64,000 bases of DNA from positions 682,001-746,000 of the forward strand of contig NC_018214.1 of NCBI RefSeq assembly GCF_000219625.1, in the 5' to 3' direction. Position numbers and translations under genes: made by a program. Every line of letters begins with the position of its first letter. Positions within the stretch are counted from its first letter, which is position 1. The notes beneath the pieces were generated by a model. That model did no database searches. It was not told where the DNA came from and saw only the letters and a program-made list of their open reading frames with translations. This document shows, piece after piece, positions 12,494-24,592 of this stretch. This DNA comes from Zymoseptoria tritici IPO323 (Eukaryota > Ascomycota > Dothideomycetes > Mycosphaerellales > Mycosphaerellaceae).

Positions 12494-13127
12494 AAGAGGC
12501 TAGCTCTAGCTCTAGCTCTAAGTACTAGCTAGTAGCTAAGAGCCGACCTAAGAGTCGTTAGTATGTTAAGAGTCGTTAAAGGCGTATAGCGACTACGTAT
12601 TATCGAGAAACTCGTCCTTAAATAGCTAAGAATCCGGCTCTCCGAGTAGGTAGGGGTCAATCTAAGGCTTAGGGGTAGAGTATTAGGAGGTTATATTAAC
12701 TAGCTCGAATCGTAATAGAATTACGGCGGAAAATAATAGTTAGTAGCCTAAACGAGAGCGCTTAATATCTTCTATCGTTCTAGTATAGCGCTAATGTTTA
12801 TATAGGTCGTAGTAGTAGATGTTTAATAGTAGGAGTGTTGTATAAGAATACGTAAATCCTTAAAATATAACGAATTTAATATTGCGGCTCTACCCGTAGA
12901 GTACGGCTAGACCCGCTTTTAAATAAATTCCGAGGTTTACCGAACGACAATAGCAACAACATCTACCTTTAGACCTCTTAGTAGACGACGAGGCGCCCTT
13001 ATCTTAGCGTTAGTCTTATAGCATCTTACAGCATTATATTACGCTATCTAAGGGTAATTCAGTCCGCGTCAGACAGCCCTGTAGCTATATAAGGCTGTCT
13101 TATAAGATCGCTGAACGAGGCTTGAAA

Positions 13128-13144
13128 ATTCTCCGAACGAGCCC
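13128..13144 (-). repeat. Right terminal inverted repeat of the Harbinger element
   Basis: Inverted copy of the left end, directly followed by the second TTA of the target duplication. Confidence 0.85.
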
Positions 13145-13147
13145 TTA

Positions 13148-13763
13148 CTTCTCAACAGACGCATGCGGCCTCGTTGGTAACTGGACTTGGCCGCTTGCGG
13201 TGCAAGTCTCTACAACAACAAAGGTAAGACTAGAGAACACAGCGCACCAAATCTAAGAAGCCCTGCAATCTTGACTAATGAAAGCACGTCAAGACAAAGC
13301 CGCATTCCGCATAAAGGGCAGTGAACGAGCTTTGTCCAAGCGGATATTAATTGTGCACGTCGAGGACATGCGCGAACATCGAGTCTGGGTATTAAGGTCG
13401 CGCGTGGGGCGGTGATAATTGCTCTTTTCTGGAAGTACCTCGGACCGGTATATCGCTCGCAAGTCTGAAATCGCGTGAACCAGAGGTGACCTCCGCGTGG
13501 TGGTCGGCTGGGGCAAGTTTGCATGCCTCGAACAGGGTTCCATAGCGTCGAGCGAATGCATGGCTTAAATGCGTCAATTAATGGCCTTTATCCACAGGCT
13601 CAACTGAATGAAGTCTTACAAGTAGTAGTCAAAGTTATATGCGATGCAGCCTTGCAAGTCGCTAAACTCGAGTAAGTGCAAAATAATGGGTTAAAGATCT
13701 TGTAGCATACATTCCCGACTAGCAGGTAGCAGATGAGCAAAAGCAATAACACATCCGAAGACG
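13148..13763. other. No supported gene
   Basis: Short minus-strand frames only. If the adjacent phosphotransferase pseudogene once had 5' exons, they would lie on this side of the transposon, but I cannot recognise one. Confidence 0.4.
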
Positions 13764-13768
13764 AAAAA
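13764..13768 (-). terminator. Pol III terminator (T5) after the tRNA-like gene
   Basis: On the minus strand a run of five T begins 10 nt after the discriminator base of the tRNA-like gene. No run of four or more T occurs within the gene or its two insertions, so a Pol III transcript could extend to this point. Confidence 0.5.
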
Positions 13769-13778
13769 GAATCAATGT

Positions 13779-13977
13779 CTCTCTGACGGGGACTATTGCA
13801 CTATGTTAGGGCGTGCAATGTAAGGTAAAGTGTGCGAGCAATACTTACATCGAACCCCGGTCTCCCGCGCTTGAGATCTGAAAGAATGACAAGCTGTGTG
13901 GATGTTAGTATTAGACTTAAGCATAGTCGAGACGTGTGCGCACGCACCGGAAATCATGACCACTAGACCATCAAAGA
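13779..13977 (-). tRNA. tRNA-like gene interrupted by two intron-like insertions
   Basis: In order on the minus strand: acceptor strand TCTTTGA (13977-13971); a canonical D-arm containing a perfect box A, TGGTCTAGTGG; TCCG of the anticodon stem; a 70 bp insertion (13947-13878); CTCAAGC GCGGG AGAC CGGGG TTCGAT; a 56 bp insertion (13848-13793); then T CCCCG TCAGAGA G. Removing both insertions gives a 7 bp acceptor stem (one G-U pair), a 5 bp T-stem with a 7-nt TTCGATT loop, and a 4-nt variable region typical of tRNA-Glu/Asp. Each insertion begins GT (GTGCGT, GTAAGT), ends AG and contains a fungal branch site (TACTAAC, CTAAC). The D-arm resembles tRNA-Glu. Cutting exactly at the GT/AG borders leaves one extra base in the anticodon arm, so the anticodon reads as CAA or CTC depending on the junction. 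Box B is split by the second insertion. It may be functional, relic or a Pol II transcript; unresolved. Confidence 0.55.
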
Positions 13978-14555
13978 GTATTTCTCATACTGGCACCTCG
14001 AGATGAAACTGTATATATCTCTCAAAATCTAGCGTGCTCCTTTGGCCCTAAATTTGATTGCCCCCATCTTGTCCGAAGACCGTTCTGTGTGTCTCGATGC
14101 AGTCCATGGCGGCAGCGACATGAACACGCAACTCCCTGACTGGCTTGAACGGAATATGCTGTTCACTTCTTTAAACTGTTCAGCGTCCTTGTCTTTGGAC
14201 TTCCAAGAGCGGTGGGTGGGAAAGACATTCTGAACCTGTGTGCAGAAACAAGAATTCATGCAACCAAGTGGCTCTAGTGGGCCATCGAAAAGTTTGGATT
14301 GCGAGTTGCCGAAACAGGCAAGAGCGATTGACAATCCGCTTTCGTAGATCCTAGTAGGGATATTGCGGGTGCAGATTGGCGTATTGTTGTGCATTCGAAG
14401 CACTTTCTTCTCTTCTCCCATCTCGACCCTCAAGGCTTTCCACCTTCATGCTTTTTACTCTCGCCGATCCGAGAGTCGTGCTCAATCTTGTCTCTACCCT
14501 CTAGCCCAGCTCTTCACAATCTCCTTTCGGCTGCGTCGAAAGACAGACGCAAATC
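13978..14555. other. Upstream region, no supported gene
   Basis: Competing frames on both strands at 14029-14433 have no recognisable content. The right half is pyrimidine-rich and probably serves as leader/promoter for the following gene. Confidence 0.35.
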
Positions 14556-15956
14556 ATGCTCGAACAGAGTCCTCGTTGTACCTTCTACCAAGACGCAGCA
14601 GCTCGCGGAGGCGGTGGATTGGCAAGATTATGTGCATTCACGAGGGCGGACATGCCAGTGCAGTACCTGCCGTGCACGAATGACGCTCCTGAAATGGTAA
14701 CTTTTCTTCCTTCATGCCGATAATTGGCCAGGGCACTGACTAGCCGCAGACGACCACCGTCCCGGGTCCGCTTCAGTGGCCGGGTCCAATTGAGTGGTCA
14801 GATTCGCACGAATGGTCAGAGCTACCGGAGTCCTCATCTTCCACTGTGCCACCGCAGATGCCGGCAGACTCCTCCTTCGGCATGCCCTCACTCATGCAGC
14901 CACCCAGCGCGCACTCCTTCATGGCGAGCTTCTTCGCAGACTCGTCACCAATAAATAACCCCGCTCTTCTCCGTCCGGCGTATTGTCCATCCAGTATGCC
15001 ATCATACGCTACCTCCGCCATACCGCCATACATGCCACTCTCCATCATACCACACTCCCCGAGTGCGGGCTGCTTCCCGAATGCATTGCCGCGTGGCTTG
15101 CCAACGCGGTCGCCGAGCCCCAGCATTGAGAACTCTGCGCTTCGTCTGTCCGGAGGAGCGCTGCACGAACGCGAGCAGGCAGTGGGTGTGGATGAACAAT
15201 CGAGATAGCCTCAATGCGTCTGAGCGTATGATCCACCACAATCTTGCGGTCATGGGCAGTAAGATCGACGCTCTTCAAGATGCAGTCCTACTCTTGCACA
15301 AAACTCCCGCCGGTCGGTGCTGCCCGGTTCACATGGTCGTAGTATCTGCTGACGGACTGTTGAAGCTCCCACTGAGTCTGTGAAAGTGGCTCGCCCTGCC
15401 ACCTCTTCCCAGTTCCACGCCCAGGTCACACTGCCCAGGCCAGGCAACGCGCCAACGCAATCGATGACGTCGACCAGGACGTTGCAGAGGTCTTGCACGC
15501 TCAGATGTACAAGTTCAGAGAGTCTCTCGGCGTCAAGAAGTACGCGCCAATGGAGGCTGGCAAGTTCGCCGAGTTCCTAGCTACAGCGGCCGCGGAAGTA
15601 CGCAACGACTGGTCGATCGCGAACGATCCCGAAAGCCTCAAGCTTGTCAAAGGCGCAGAATTTGCTGCGAAAATGTCGCCCGCATCGTTCTTGAGGACGT
15701 ACCTCCGGCTCGCAGGGACGATGTCTGCGAGCACACTGTCCGGTAATGTGAGTACATGCATTGTCCCATCGGTCGTTGAGTTCCAGCTCCGGCTAATTGT
15801 AGCGACGAGGTCCGGCGAGCCGACGCACTGCAGGTGCGCAAGGCCAACAGCCCGGCGTCTCCAGCAGATGGCGGCAGGGCGGCCAAATCCAAGCGGACAA
15901 CGAAGCACAGCAGCCAAAGGATAGTCGAGGACTCATCGAGGAGCGCAGACTTCTAA
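14556..15956 (+). CDS. Unknown multi-exon gene
   Basis: The model has exon 1 14556-14696, exon 2 from 14750, a coiled segment ending near 15312, an exon ending at 15747 and a last exon 15810-15956. The first intron (14697-14749: GTAACT, branch CTGAC, CCGCAG) and the last (GTGAGT at 15748) are convincing. The two middle junctions are less certain: 15109-15178 has a poor GTCGCC donor, and the acceptor after the 15313 donor is either 15412 or 15424. The protein is Ser/Pro/Met-rich in the N-terminal half (many PPYMPLS-like stretches). It then has a short amphipathic segment (RMIHHNLAVMGSKIDALQDA) and a helical domain beginning YKFRESLGVKKYAPMEAGKF, and ends in a basic, Ser-rich tail. I do not recognise the family; a nuclear regulatory protein would fit the composition, but that is a guess. 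Confidence 0.5.
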
Positions 15957-16322
15957 GATCCAGGACGCGCATGCTCGGCTGTCGGGATTGGTAGGACAAG
16001 TATTTCTAGCTCAGCATCGATCGGTGGTTGACAGTGGCAAGTATGAGTTTAGTTCGGTAAGGTTAGATGGAGAGAGGTGATGAAATTGAGATGGTGATAT
16101 CGTTCTGAAAGTCTGCAATTCTCTATCAGTCCTTCGCTAAGATAGTATCGTGTGCTTTGGCAAAACCCAGATCAATCCTCTCGATGCAGTGTTTCTGCCC
16201 CAGAAGCTACAACCGAATCTTCGGAAGCCCTGGGACTTCCGCCGTCCAGTAAGTATTCCTCCACCGGAGCGTTCCTTTCCAGAGTCAGCAAGATATCCCC
16301 ATGTTTCACCACATTGCGCCAC
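15957..16322. other. Convergent intergenic spacer
   Basis: Separates two convergent genes; only short shadow frames. Nothing recognised. Confidence 0.5.
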
Positions 16323-18026
16323 TCACTTCTGATTTTGCCGTTCATGCAGCTTCTTCACCACAAGGGCCATGACAATCATCGCCGCGGATAGCAAGGTCGC
16401 TGTGATGTATCCCTTCCGAAACTGCGGAGCTTCGACCTGCTGCCAGACGATCAAAGGTAACCATGCCCCGACCGCCCATCCCATGCCATTCATAGCTCCC
16501 GTGATCAAGGCCCGCTCCTCGAAGTCGTCGGAACAAAGCTCGTGAGCCCATGCGTAGAGAAGACCAGCCAGACCGTAGCCTATGCCTGCGAGAGAGTGGC
16601 ATGCCCACTTCCATTTGAGCGGTATTTCCCAGATCGCAAGGGAGATGTAGATGATGATGTTTGAGCCTCCGGCAAACACTATGCCAGGCCATCGTCTGCC
16701 GCGGAAGACTGTGTCCGAGGTCCATGCGAATATCAGTGTGGCAGCCACCTCAACGGCTCCCGCGATGGTTGAATATATATTGACCTGCCAGACCTCATAT
16801 TTCGGTTCCGTGGAGCTTTTTAGCCACAGGACAAAAGCCCCAGCTCTACCATTGGTTCCGTTGGTGTATAGGATGAAAAGTAATGGCAGTACGTATACTC
16901 GCCAACTCCCGAAGATTTTTTTAAACTTAGCAAGACTGTAGGGTTGGCGGCCTTTCCGACCTTCGAGCTGCATTCGTTTCCGAGCGAAAACACGCTCCTC
17001 CGGGGAGAGGAACCAAGCACGAGTAGTCTCGGGAGTGTCTGGTAGCATGACAAAGCCAACAAGGGCGACTGGAAGGGAGAGCAGACCATCGACGATGAAG
17101 AGCCCTGCGAAAATATTAGAGCGGATCTCCTGACGTTGCAATCGCTGTCTCACACTGCCATCCTCGGTATCCACCAACGCCGTCCAGCTTGTACACGCCG
17201 CTCATGAGAAAGGCGCTAAATATCGTGGCTAACGGAGCGAAGCACTGAAAGATACTAGAGCGCTTCGCTAATTCATCTTTCCTGTACCAGGTTCCAATGA
17301 TGAATTGAAGGCCCGGATAAAAGCCAGATTCCAGCAGTCCCACGAAGAAGCGGATCCAGTATAACTGTGATGCTGTTCGGCATCTGGCCGTACACAATGT
17401 CAGGACTGACCAGGACACTTCGAGGATGGGCAGCCTTAGAATGCGGAGCATGAGAGTCAGCAGGTGTCTCAGACATCAATTGAGAACAAGAGAGTGGGAT
17501 TACCACAGCGATGGTCTGATGCGTGTAAGAAGCATGTTGCTGGGAACATGGCCGATGACATAGCCAATTGCCCAGAGGGATTGCATGTAGTTGAACTCGT
17601 TTTGGTAGAGGCCGACATCTTCTTTCCTGTTTGGGCATAACGTAAGTACTCACGCCGTTAGCGATGCAATGAGCAGCACTCACATTCCAGATACAAAAGC
17701 ATTGACTGGAGCCGTTTGATCAAGAAGCTTGATGAAATACCTTGAAGGTAGTCAGATTCAAGTTTTGTCGCATATTATCTCCGTGATGGACTCACCCAAT
17801 ACTTGCTAGATAAAATCGGAAGGTCAGCAGGTGTTGAGACATTCCTTCAGACTCAAACCTGTCGCTCGAGCGTACCGTATGTCAAAATGAATGCATCCAA
17901 CTTGAAAACAAGCTTTCTTTCCTCCGGAGACTTGTCGAGGCTGTCCCACACATAGCTCCTCCAGGTGATCTTTGGCTGCTCGTCATGCTCGTGGATCTCG
18001 GTGTACTTCGCATGAGGTGCTCCCAT
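16323..18026 (-). CDS. MFS transporter, anion:cation symporter (allantoate permease/pantothenate) family
   Basis: Six exons (18026-17876, 17805-17796, 17740-17684, 17626-17504, 17434-17154, 17104-16323) give 467 residues. The family signature is clear from the start: a hydrophilic N-terminus ending LVFKLDAFILTY, then GYFIKLLDQTAPVNAFVSGM, EDVGLYQNEFNYMQSLWAIG and RPSLWLPILEVSW, with ESGFYPGLQFIIGTWYRKDE in the fifth helix region. The central loop has LPDTPETTRAWFLSPEE and the C-terminal half GMGWAVGAWLPLIVW. This matches the Dal5/Fen2/Liz1/Seo1 group, proton-coupled carriers of vitamins, carboxylates and ureides in the plasma membrane; the substrate cannot be read from sequence. Exon 2 is only 10 bp, and with its flanking introns (70 and 55 bp, both with CTGAC/CTGAC-type branch sites) it restores the expected TYASIGYF. 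The start has a short 50-residue N-tail, usual for the family. Confidence 0.9.
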
Positions 18027-18436
18027 GACAAACTGGAAGAACGGAGCAGGATATGCTCACCGTGGATGGAAGTAAATGCCGAGCGCGATGAGTTGCCCGT
18101 CCAGCGGACAGGTGTTTTCGAAAGGCGTGAGACGTCCAGCATCGACATCCTTGTGAGCTACTCAGTTCCGCGAAGCTCGGACGTGCAAGCATTATCCTTC
18201 ATTGTCGAATTGCGTACTTCGAGGCCGTACAGAGACATACTGTATGGCGATAGGGAGATGGTCCTCCAGGACGTTGGGAGATCGGCATGAGTGGACGACG
18301 ACTGCTGTTTTGGACGATGAGCATCAGGCGCCTCCACTCATGTTGATTTGCTTGCTATTCATCCCAGCACACTTCAGCCGGTTGCCGCAGGTAGGGATGT
18401 AAAGTCAGTAACATGTCACAGACTATATTTGGCCGA

Positions 18437-18461
18437 CCGGCTATGCTTAGTAAGCATCCGG
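18437..18461. repeat. 25 bp imperfect palindrome
   Basis: Arms CCGG and ATGCTTA pair with TAAGCAT and CCGG around a single G, with one unpaired stretch. It could form a hairpin or be a dyad binding site; no gene start lies close enough to assign a role. Confidence 0.5.
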
Positions 18462-19683
18462 CTTTATGCCTTGATGCCTTAGGCACTCAGAACAGCATGT
18501 TCTATCACCAGCCTCCATGCACCGACACACCATCACGCTGACAAAGGCAGCCTAAGTACTGCTCTGTAGGCGTATCACGCACGCGACTTGGATGCACAGC
18601 GACTGACTCGGACGCTGGGATGTCATCGACGGCGGGACGGAGCCAGGCAGAACATTTGACGGCCGTATCTTTTGCACCTGGTCCTCTTTCAGGACGATGT
18701 GAATCGCCAGCTAAGGGCTGGCTAAGGCATGGGTATCCTGCAGTCTGTGGGAGCGACGATGACTCTGATTCAGCGTGTTCGTCTCCTGCAATATCTGGAG
18801 TGGTGCCGCTATGAGCAGCGCACCCTCAACCAGCGAAAACGAACCTGGAGACCAGGGCTTCAGGCTTCGATGATGCCGAACCTCGACGTGCTAGTCTCTG
18901 GATGTCAAAGTCACCGTGAAATCCAGTCGCAACGCGTCGAGGCGTGAAGGAATACGGCACTGGTCAGACTCCCGCGGGGATCTCGAAGCTGGATATTTTC
19001 CTTCGTGCGCAGACGATGTCTCACCATGTACCTCCCTGGCTCGGCTCGAATTGTGATACACTTCAGTGGCTTGGAGCGTGAAGCTCGATCAGGAGTCGAA
19101 GACGCCTCCGTGATATCGCACGAAGCGTTCTGACTCACTTGAAGCTCAGCGGCTGGGAAAGTGCGTTCGTGCAGGAGAATCGGGGTAGCGTGAAACCATC
19201 TGACACTGCCTATCTCCCGGCGCCAAACTCCAACGACAGCTATGCAAGATGGCGTCGCGAATTTGAAGACGGTATGCCGCTTGCCGGAATGAAGAGGCCC
19301 GATACTGGAGTTCGTCTTCGACGTCGCGCTCGACAATACTTCTCGAGGCCGCGCCATGTGCCGAAACGCAAGAAGCTCGTCGATGCGATGGGAGCAGAGG
19401 GCATGCGAGCTGAGACGGGCATATGCATTCCACCACGGCAAATCCTCCTCACGTTCGGACTCAAGCAGCATACATGTTGCTTACCTCACCACTTCTGCTT
19501 GGAGAACTCCTGGGCCCCGTCCTTTTCGCTTTGATCACCAAAGCAGCACAGTTTGGCCCGATGGGGTCTCGAATCGCCCAGAGATGCAGTCCGGCTTTCT
19601 GAAGAGCTCCTCAGGATGCCTGGCATCAGCACCGCCTCGACATCCTCCACACAACATCGGCCATGAGCCTAAAAACCCATAAG

Positions 19684-19921
19684 CTCCTAGCCATAGACCT
19701 CAAAATCTGTGCACTCCAGCTATGGGCCTCAAAAATTGTACGCTCCTAGCCATGGATCTCGAGTCTGCGTGCTCCCGCTATGGGCCTAAGAAACCTGTAC
19801 GCTCCCAACTATGGACTTCAAGATCTGCGGGCTTCAGCTATGCGCCTGAAAATCTGTACGTTCCTAGCCATGGACTTGAAACTCTATGTGCTTCAGCTAT
19901 GGGCTTTCAGCCTGTATGCGA
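19684..19921. repeat. Tandem array of about eight 29-30 bp units
   Basis: Units read roughly CTCC-TAGCCATGGAC-CT(C/T)-AA-TCTGTGCG and alternate with a variant containing CAGCTATGGGC, giving a higher-order period of about 59 bp. Copies differ by 15-30 percent, so the array is old. One forward frame stays open across it because unit lengths vary between 29 and 30, but the translated product is not periodic, which argues against a coding repeat. Confidence 0.7.
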
Positions 19922-20495
19922 TCAGTGCATGTCCGCGAGACTGCATCCAAAACTGCCATTGCCTGTCGAGCACAAAGCTCGTAGCCAGAGAAGGTTAAAA
20001 CAAAGGAAGCGTCTTGAGCTGCTTGCTGGACAACGAGCAAGTGACTGATCAACAAGTCTCCATCTAGGAGGGCATCGCGGAGTAAGAAGAACTTGTCGAC
20101 AGGATGCGACTGAGGCTGGTGGAAGCTTGCCTACGCCGCTTATTGTATGTACGAATAGATCTGTAGTAGAGTGACTGCGAAGCTACATCCTCTTCCAGTA
20201 GCGAGACTTCGGAATGACAAGGATCATGCCTGTTCTGTTGCGGTGTGAGCTGTCAAAAAGCGATCAGCAATGGCGTGATGAAGCTCACCCAGCTTAAACG
20301 CAATTGCGTGCTCTGGAGTCCACACCACCGCTCTTTGGACGTCTCAAAACCAATATGATAACACTTCTCAGGACTGAGTAGTAGATGGGCGCTTCAGACA
20401 TTCTCTTTTGACTTTAAAGTACCCTAGGGTCGGCGTAGAATTGTTACAGTCAGCACAGGTGGACAGCGGGTTTCTGTTCTCGGTGGCAGCTCGAT

Positions 20496-22365
20496 ATGAC
20501 AGCACCTCCGATTGAAATACGACGTGTGGTAATTCTATGGACGTCTTTCGATCTCTACAAAGGGTCTTTTCGAGTGAAAGAAGCTGACTCGTTATTCTCA
20601 GGCAGTCATAGGAGCGGGCGTAAGCGGCATTTCCACAGCAGTGCATCTTCAACGAGCCGGGTTGGACGTCACCGTGTACGAGCGCAATAATAAGGCTGGT
20701 GGTATCTGGTATGGGTTTTCCATCCCTCCATACGACGTCAAAGGCTGAATGAGTCGTCTCAGGATCTACGATGAGCGAACATCGAAAGATGCTGCGTACC
20801 CATCGGTCTTACCTTCAGTCGGCGACTCGCCGGAGTTCTTGACAGCAGCCAGGAAGCGAGAGCAGAGGCAAGACAGTCCGTTGAAGGACGGCGAAGCAGA
20901 GTCAGATAAGAAGCAGGCCGAGGACGAGGACTTCGAAGACGTCTCGTTGAGCTTCGCACCACCCGGGTATGTCCATTGATCGTGTAGCCAAGCGGTCTGT
21001 TCTTCCTGACCTGACACGAACAGTCCATGCTATAATTCGCTCACAAACAATGTCTCGACGATCGAGATGGAATTGTCCTGCCAGAAGTTCAATGAAGGTA
21101 CTACAGAGTTCACCCAACATCCGATCTTCGCGGAGTATCTCCAAGACACTGTGCAGAATACCGGAATTTCGGATATGATCCGCTTCAACACGAGAGTGAA
21201 TCTGGTGGAGAAGACCGGCGAGAAATGGAGAGTCGATGTCTCGACGCTTGCTCGCGACGGCTCGAAGGCTGTGCTGGAAGACAGTTCCAGTGTAAGTGCC
21301 TTGTTGATGGTCGGTGAATATCCTCGCTGACGTGGCAGCAGACATTCGATGCTGTCGTCGTTGCGAACGGAAACTATCACGCTGTCAACATTCCAGACAT
21401 CCCAGGCCTTGCAGAGTGGAAGAAGAGCTTTCCCGAGCGAGTAAGGCATTCCAAGCTGTATCGCACACCGGACGAGTTCAAGGGCCAGAATGTGCTCATC
21501 ATCGGCGCCGGAGTCTCCAGCGCGGACCTTGCGCGCGAAATCGGTGCTGTAGCCAACGCGGTTCTGCGTTCCAGCAGAGGAGGGCAGTATGATCTCCCGT
21601 CGGCCATTCTTCCGGACAATGGCGCGAGTATCGCTCAAGTTCAGAGCTTTGGCGTGCTGAACTCCTCAGAACTGGCGGCTGATGGCACCATCCCTGGGAG
21701 TTTTACACTGGAATCTGGCGAGACGATCTGCGGTATCCACGCTGTGATTTTGGCGACAGGCTATCACGTCTCGCTTCCTTTCTTGCCGCAGTACCACGCC
21801 GACGGCCTGAACCCAGAAGACGCCGACGAAGAAGTCCTCATCACCGACGGACGGCAGACGCACAACCTGCACAAGGACATTTGGTACATCCCAGATCCGA
21901 GCCTGGCTTTCATAGGCGTCCCGTACCACATCGCAACATGTAAGCTCTTTTCAATGCCCCAATTCCTCCGTCGAATCAGTCTGAGCCTCCACTAATGCTC
22001 TTCGCCTCTCGTCAGGGTCTCTTTACGAGCATCAAGCAAAAGCGCTGGCAGCAATCTGGTCCGACCGATCATCTCTCCCCTCAGAGCAGGAAATGCGAGA
22101 GGAGTACATCGCACGTCTGAAAGCCAAGGGTTCCGGACGACCATTCCATTCCTTGAAGGCGGCCAACGCAGAGCCCGAGTACTGCGAGCAATTGGCGGAC
22201 ATGGTCAACAGTCGAAGTAGAGATGGCACGACGTTGGTGCCACCTCGTTCGGAGACCTGGCTGGAGGCGTACGCTCGTCGACAGGCGTGGTTGGCGGGTT
22301 TCAAAGGCCCAGGTCGTGATCCAATGCTGGATGAAAAGGCTTTGGGACTGCTTCCTGGTTGCTGA
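20496..22365 (+). CDS. Flavin-containing monooxygenase
   Basis: Six exons (20496-20528, 20602-20714, 20763-20966, 21024-21291, 21342-21939, 22016-22365) encode 521 residues. The FAD-binding GAGVSG is at residues 15-20. A variable acidic insert follows around residues 80-115. The FMO fingerprint F-x5-H-x3-Y appears as FPERVRHSKLY, the NADPH-binding motif as GAGVSSADLA, and the late ATGYHVSLPFL motif is present. Family members use NADPH and O2 to oxygenate N or S atoms, or to carry out Baeyer-Villiger reactions; many act in fungal secondary metabolism or nitrogen use. The start codon sits in an 11-codon first exon, directly before a 73 bp intron with a CTGAC branch site. It is followed in the same direction by a transporter and preceded by a divergent one, which suggests a small metabolic group. 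The substrate is unknown. Confidence 0.9.
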
Positions 22366-22808
22366 AAGCCTTTGGGTGCGTTGAAGAGGATGAGGCGGGA
22401 ATTTTGCGGATGCGTCCTTGATTTCGCATTGGACCGACATGTCTGGCTGTCTTTTCAGCGACTGATCCCGTCTCTCACGCAATAGTCTTTAGCTCATCGT
22501 CTTATTGCCGTCTGCGTCTACTTAAGGTGAACGTCAGGATCCAGAAAAGACGTTAGACGATAGACCACGAACATTGTCCCAGCGGCAGCTTTGTTCCGTG
22601 CAGCCTTATCGCGCGATCCAGCTGGCAATGCTTCGGTCCACCCGATCCACATGAAGCCACAGTGGGAACTGTCCAAATCTCCGAGATCTCCACAGGGATC
22701 CGAAAAATCTGCCCGGTTCTACCCAAGGCCGGGCAATGCTCAGGATCTGATAAGATTAGAACATGTCCTCCATTGTACTTCTGCTCAACCTCACTCCGTT
22801 CCGCTTTG
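22366..22808. other. Intergenic, promoter of the MFSD1-like gene
   Basis: No independent gene. An upstream in-frame ATG at 22662 would add 49 residues to the next protein, but its sequence lacks family similarity. Confidence 0.4.
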
Positions 22809-24592
22809 ATGGCTACCGAGAAGCCGTTCTCATCCACGGACGATGCGGTAGTCAAGACTGAACCGATTGTCGATATTCCCAAACGACCAGCTTCCATTGA
22901 AGCATTGCAAGTCTCCGATGACAATGGCAGTACCAGCAGCGAGGCTGGACCAGCTGTCCATGTACCGCGTCGAATCAAGATCACCGCCGTCTTGATCGTT
23001 GCCCTGATCGGCTTCGGTTCGCATTGGAGCAGTGGTGTCTTGGGAGCGATGAAGAGTACTCTGAAGAAGGTCAGCACGTTGTCCTCCTCCGTCGACCAAA
23101 GTCTTCAACACGCTCCGACTAACAACAACAAGGAACTGCACATCAACAACACGCAATATGCCTTGCTGGAAGCGTCCCAAGACTTCATGGTCACGGCTTT
23201 GATCCTGTTCACTGGTATCCTGACTGACCGTATCGGCGGTGCGGGAGCGATGGTCTGGGGTAACGTGATTTATAGTCTTGGATCCATCATAATTGCTGCT
23301 GCAACGACAGTCAGGAGCTATAAGCTCATGATTGGCGGCATTGTGATTCAGTCGTTTGGGGATATCGCGACGCAGGTGAGTGCTTGAAGTTGGAAACGTT
23401 GTTGGAGCTGTTGCTGAGCTTTGCATTGCAGGTCGCTCAATATCGGGTCTTCTCGTCGTGGTTCGCGCCATCGAACGGTTTTGCGGCCACATTGGGATTC
23501 GAATTGGGCATGGGCAAGCTGGGAGGTTTTGTCGGTAAGGCAAGTGCAAATCCTATTGCAAAGCGAACCGGAAACTTTGCATGGGTATATTGGACTGCTG
23601 TTATGATGAACCTTTTCACCAACGCTGCGACGATTCTTTTCTGGAAATTCCGAAAGTACACCGAGAAGCATTATCCTGACGGCCTCCGGGATCCCAGCAC
23701 GGGAGAGATCCTCAAGGAGAACTCGAAGAAGTTTGAGTTCAAAAAGGTCCTTGAACTGCCATGGGCATTCTGGACGATCCTATCGTTTTCACTCTTCCAG
23801 ACTTCGACGGCCGCCGTCTTCAATGCCAATGCCACCGAGCTGGCAGAGAAGCGATTCAAGGTCTCTGCGATCAAGGCTGGATGGTATACCTCGCTCAGTC
23901 AGTATCTGGGATTCTTCTTGGTGCCGCTTTTGGGCGTGTTTATCGACCTCTTTGGCAACAGGATTACAGTGATGGCGTTCTGCGGCACTGGTATGTTCAT
24001 ATCCATGGTTCTGGCTGCCTTTGGTCCATCGATCTCTGGCACAGCGGCCAGTCTCGGAGTGTATGCGGTGGCGGTCAGTCTCGGTCCAACAGTCATTATC
24101 GATGCCATTCGGACCAGCATTTGGCATCAGGACACTTTCGGGTAAGTCCCTGAGATCGTCTTGACATGTAAGCGTCGCTAATCCGTATGTCACCCGGTGT
24201 TTAGGGCAGCTTATTCGATCAAAATCTTGATCAACAACTCAATGAACATCATTGTTCGAGTTGTGACCGGAGTCATCCAAGATCGGGACAATGACTCCTA
24301 CGATCGGGTCGTATATGTGTATGTGGTGCAAGCGGCGGGTGCTGTGGTGGTTGCTGCTCTGCTACTGATAGGCAGCTGGATGAGGGTGGATCTGAAGAGA
24401 CTGCAGTGGACCAAGAAGGAAAGATTGCGGAAGGGCGAAGTGATCAATGAGCTGCGAAAGGATTATGAGGAGGGACTGAGCAAGGAGAAGCACAGGCTCT
24501 TCGGGAAGGTGATGTTCAGCGGACTTTTCGTGTTCATGCTGGGAGGTTGGTGTGCTTTCTTCTGGGGAGTTGCAACGGGAAACAACCAGTAG
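22809..24592 (+). CDS. MFS transporter, MFSD1-like
   Basis: Four exons (22809-23069, 23133-23375, 23432-24141, 24205-24592) encode 533 residues. After a hydrophilic N-terminus come about twelve membrane segments. Family-typical motifs are INNTQYALLEASQDF at the end of loop 1, GILTDRIGGAGAMVWGN, GDIATQVAQYRVFSSWF and LGFELGMGKLGGFVGK. The C-terminal tail is short and ends after a last helix. MFSD1-like proteins are organellar or plasma-membrane carriers (dipeptide transport in animal lysosomes); the fungal substrate is not known. The first intron (63 bp, GTCAGC...CTAAC...CAAG) is a multiple of three without a stop, so an intron-retained isoform with 21 extra loop residues is possible. The gene follows the flavin monooxygenase by about 440 bp on the same strand. 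Confidence 0.85.

Larger units (their letters stand above)
7831..13144. mobile_element. RIP-degraded PIF/Harbinger DNA transposon, 5.3 kb
   Basis: The ends are inverted repeats (left GGGCACGTTCGGAGAAT, right complement GGGCTCGTTCGGAGAAT, one mismatch in 17) flanked by TTA on both sides (7828-7830 and 13145-13147), the TWA-type 3 bp target duplication of PIF/Harbinger. Inside are relics of the two genes such elements carry: a DDE transposase (plus strand) and a Myb/SANT-like DNA-binding protein (minus strand), convergent. The sequence is saturated with TpA; 9541-9600, for example, contains no CpA and no TpG. CpG is retained, which is the RIP pattern of C-to-T at CpA on both strands. As a result no frame over about 70 codons survives for more than 4 kb. 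A non-LTR-type insertion with far less RIP sits at 8662-9490. 10694-11419 is a spacer with no readable product. Confidence 0.9.
18027..20495. other. 2.5 kb region without a supported gene; holds repeats
   Basis: A minus-strand frame at 18911-19471 (186 codons) and a plus-strand frame at 19139-19534 overlap, and neither shows recognisable content. The region contains a perfect-arm palindrome and a 30 bp tandem array (listed separately). The last part is the promoter of the flavin monooxygenase. Confidence 0.4.
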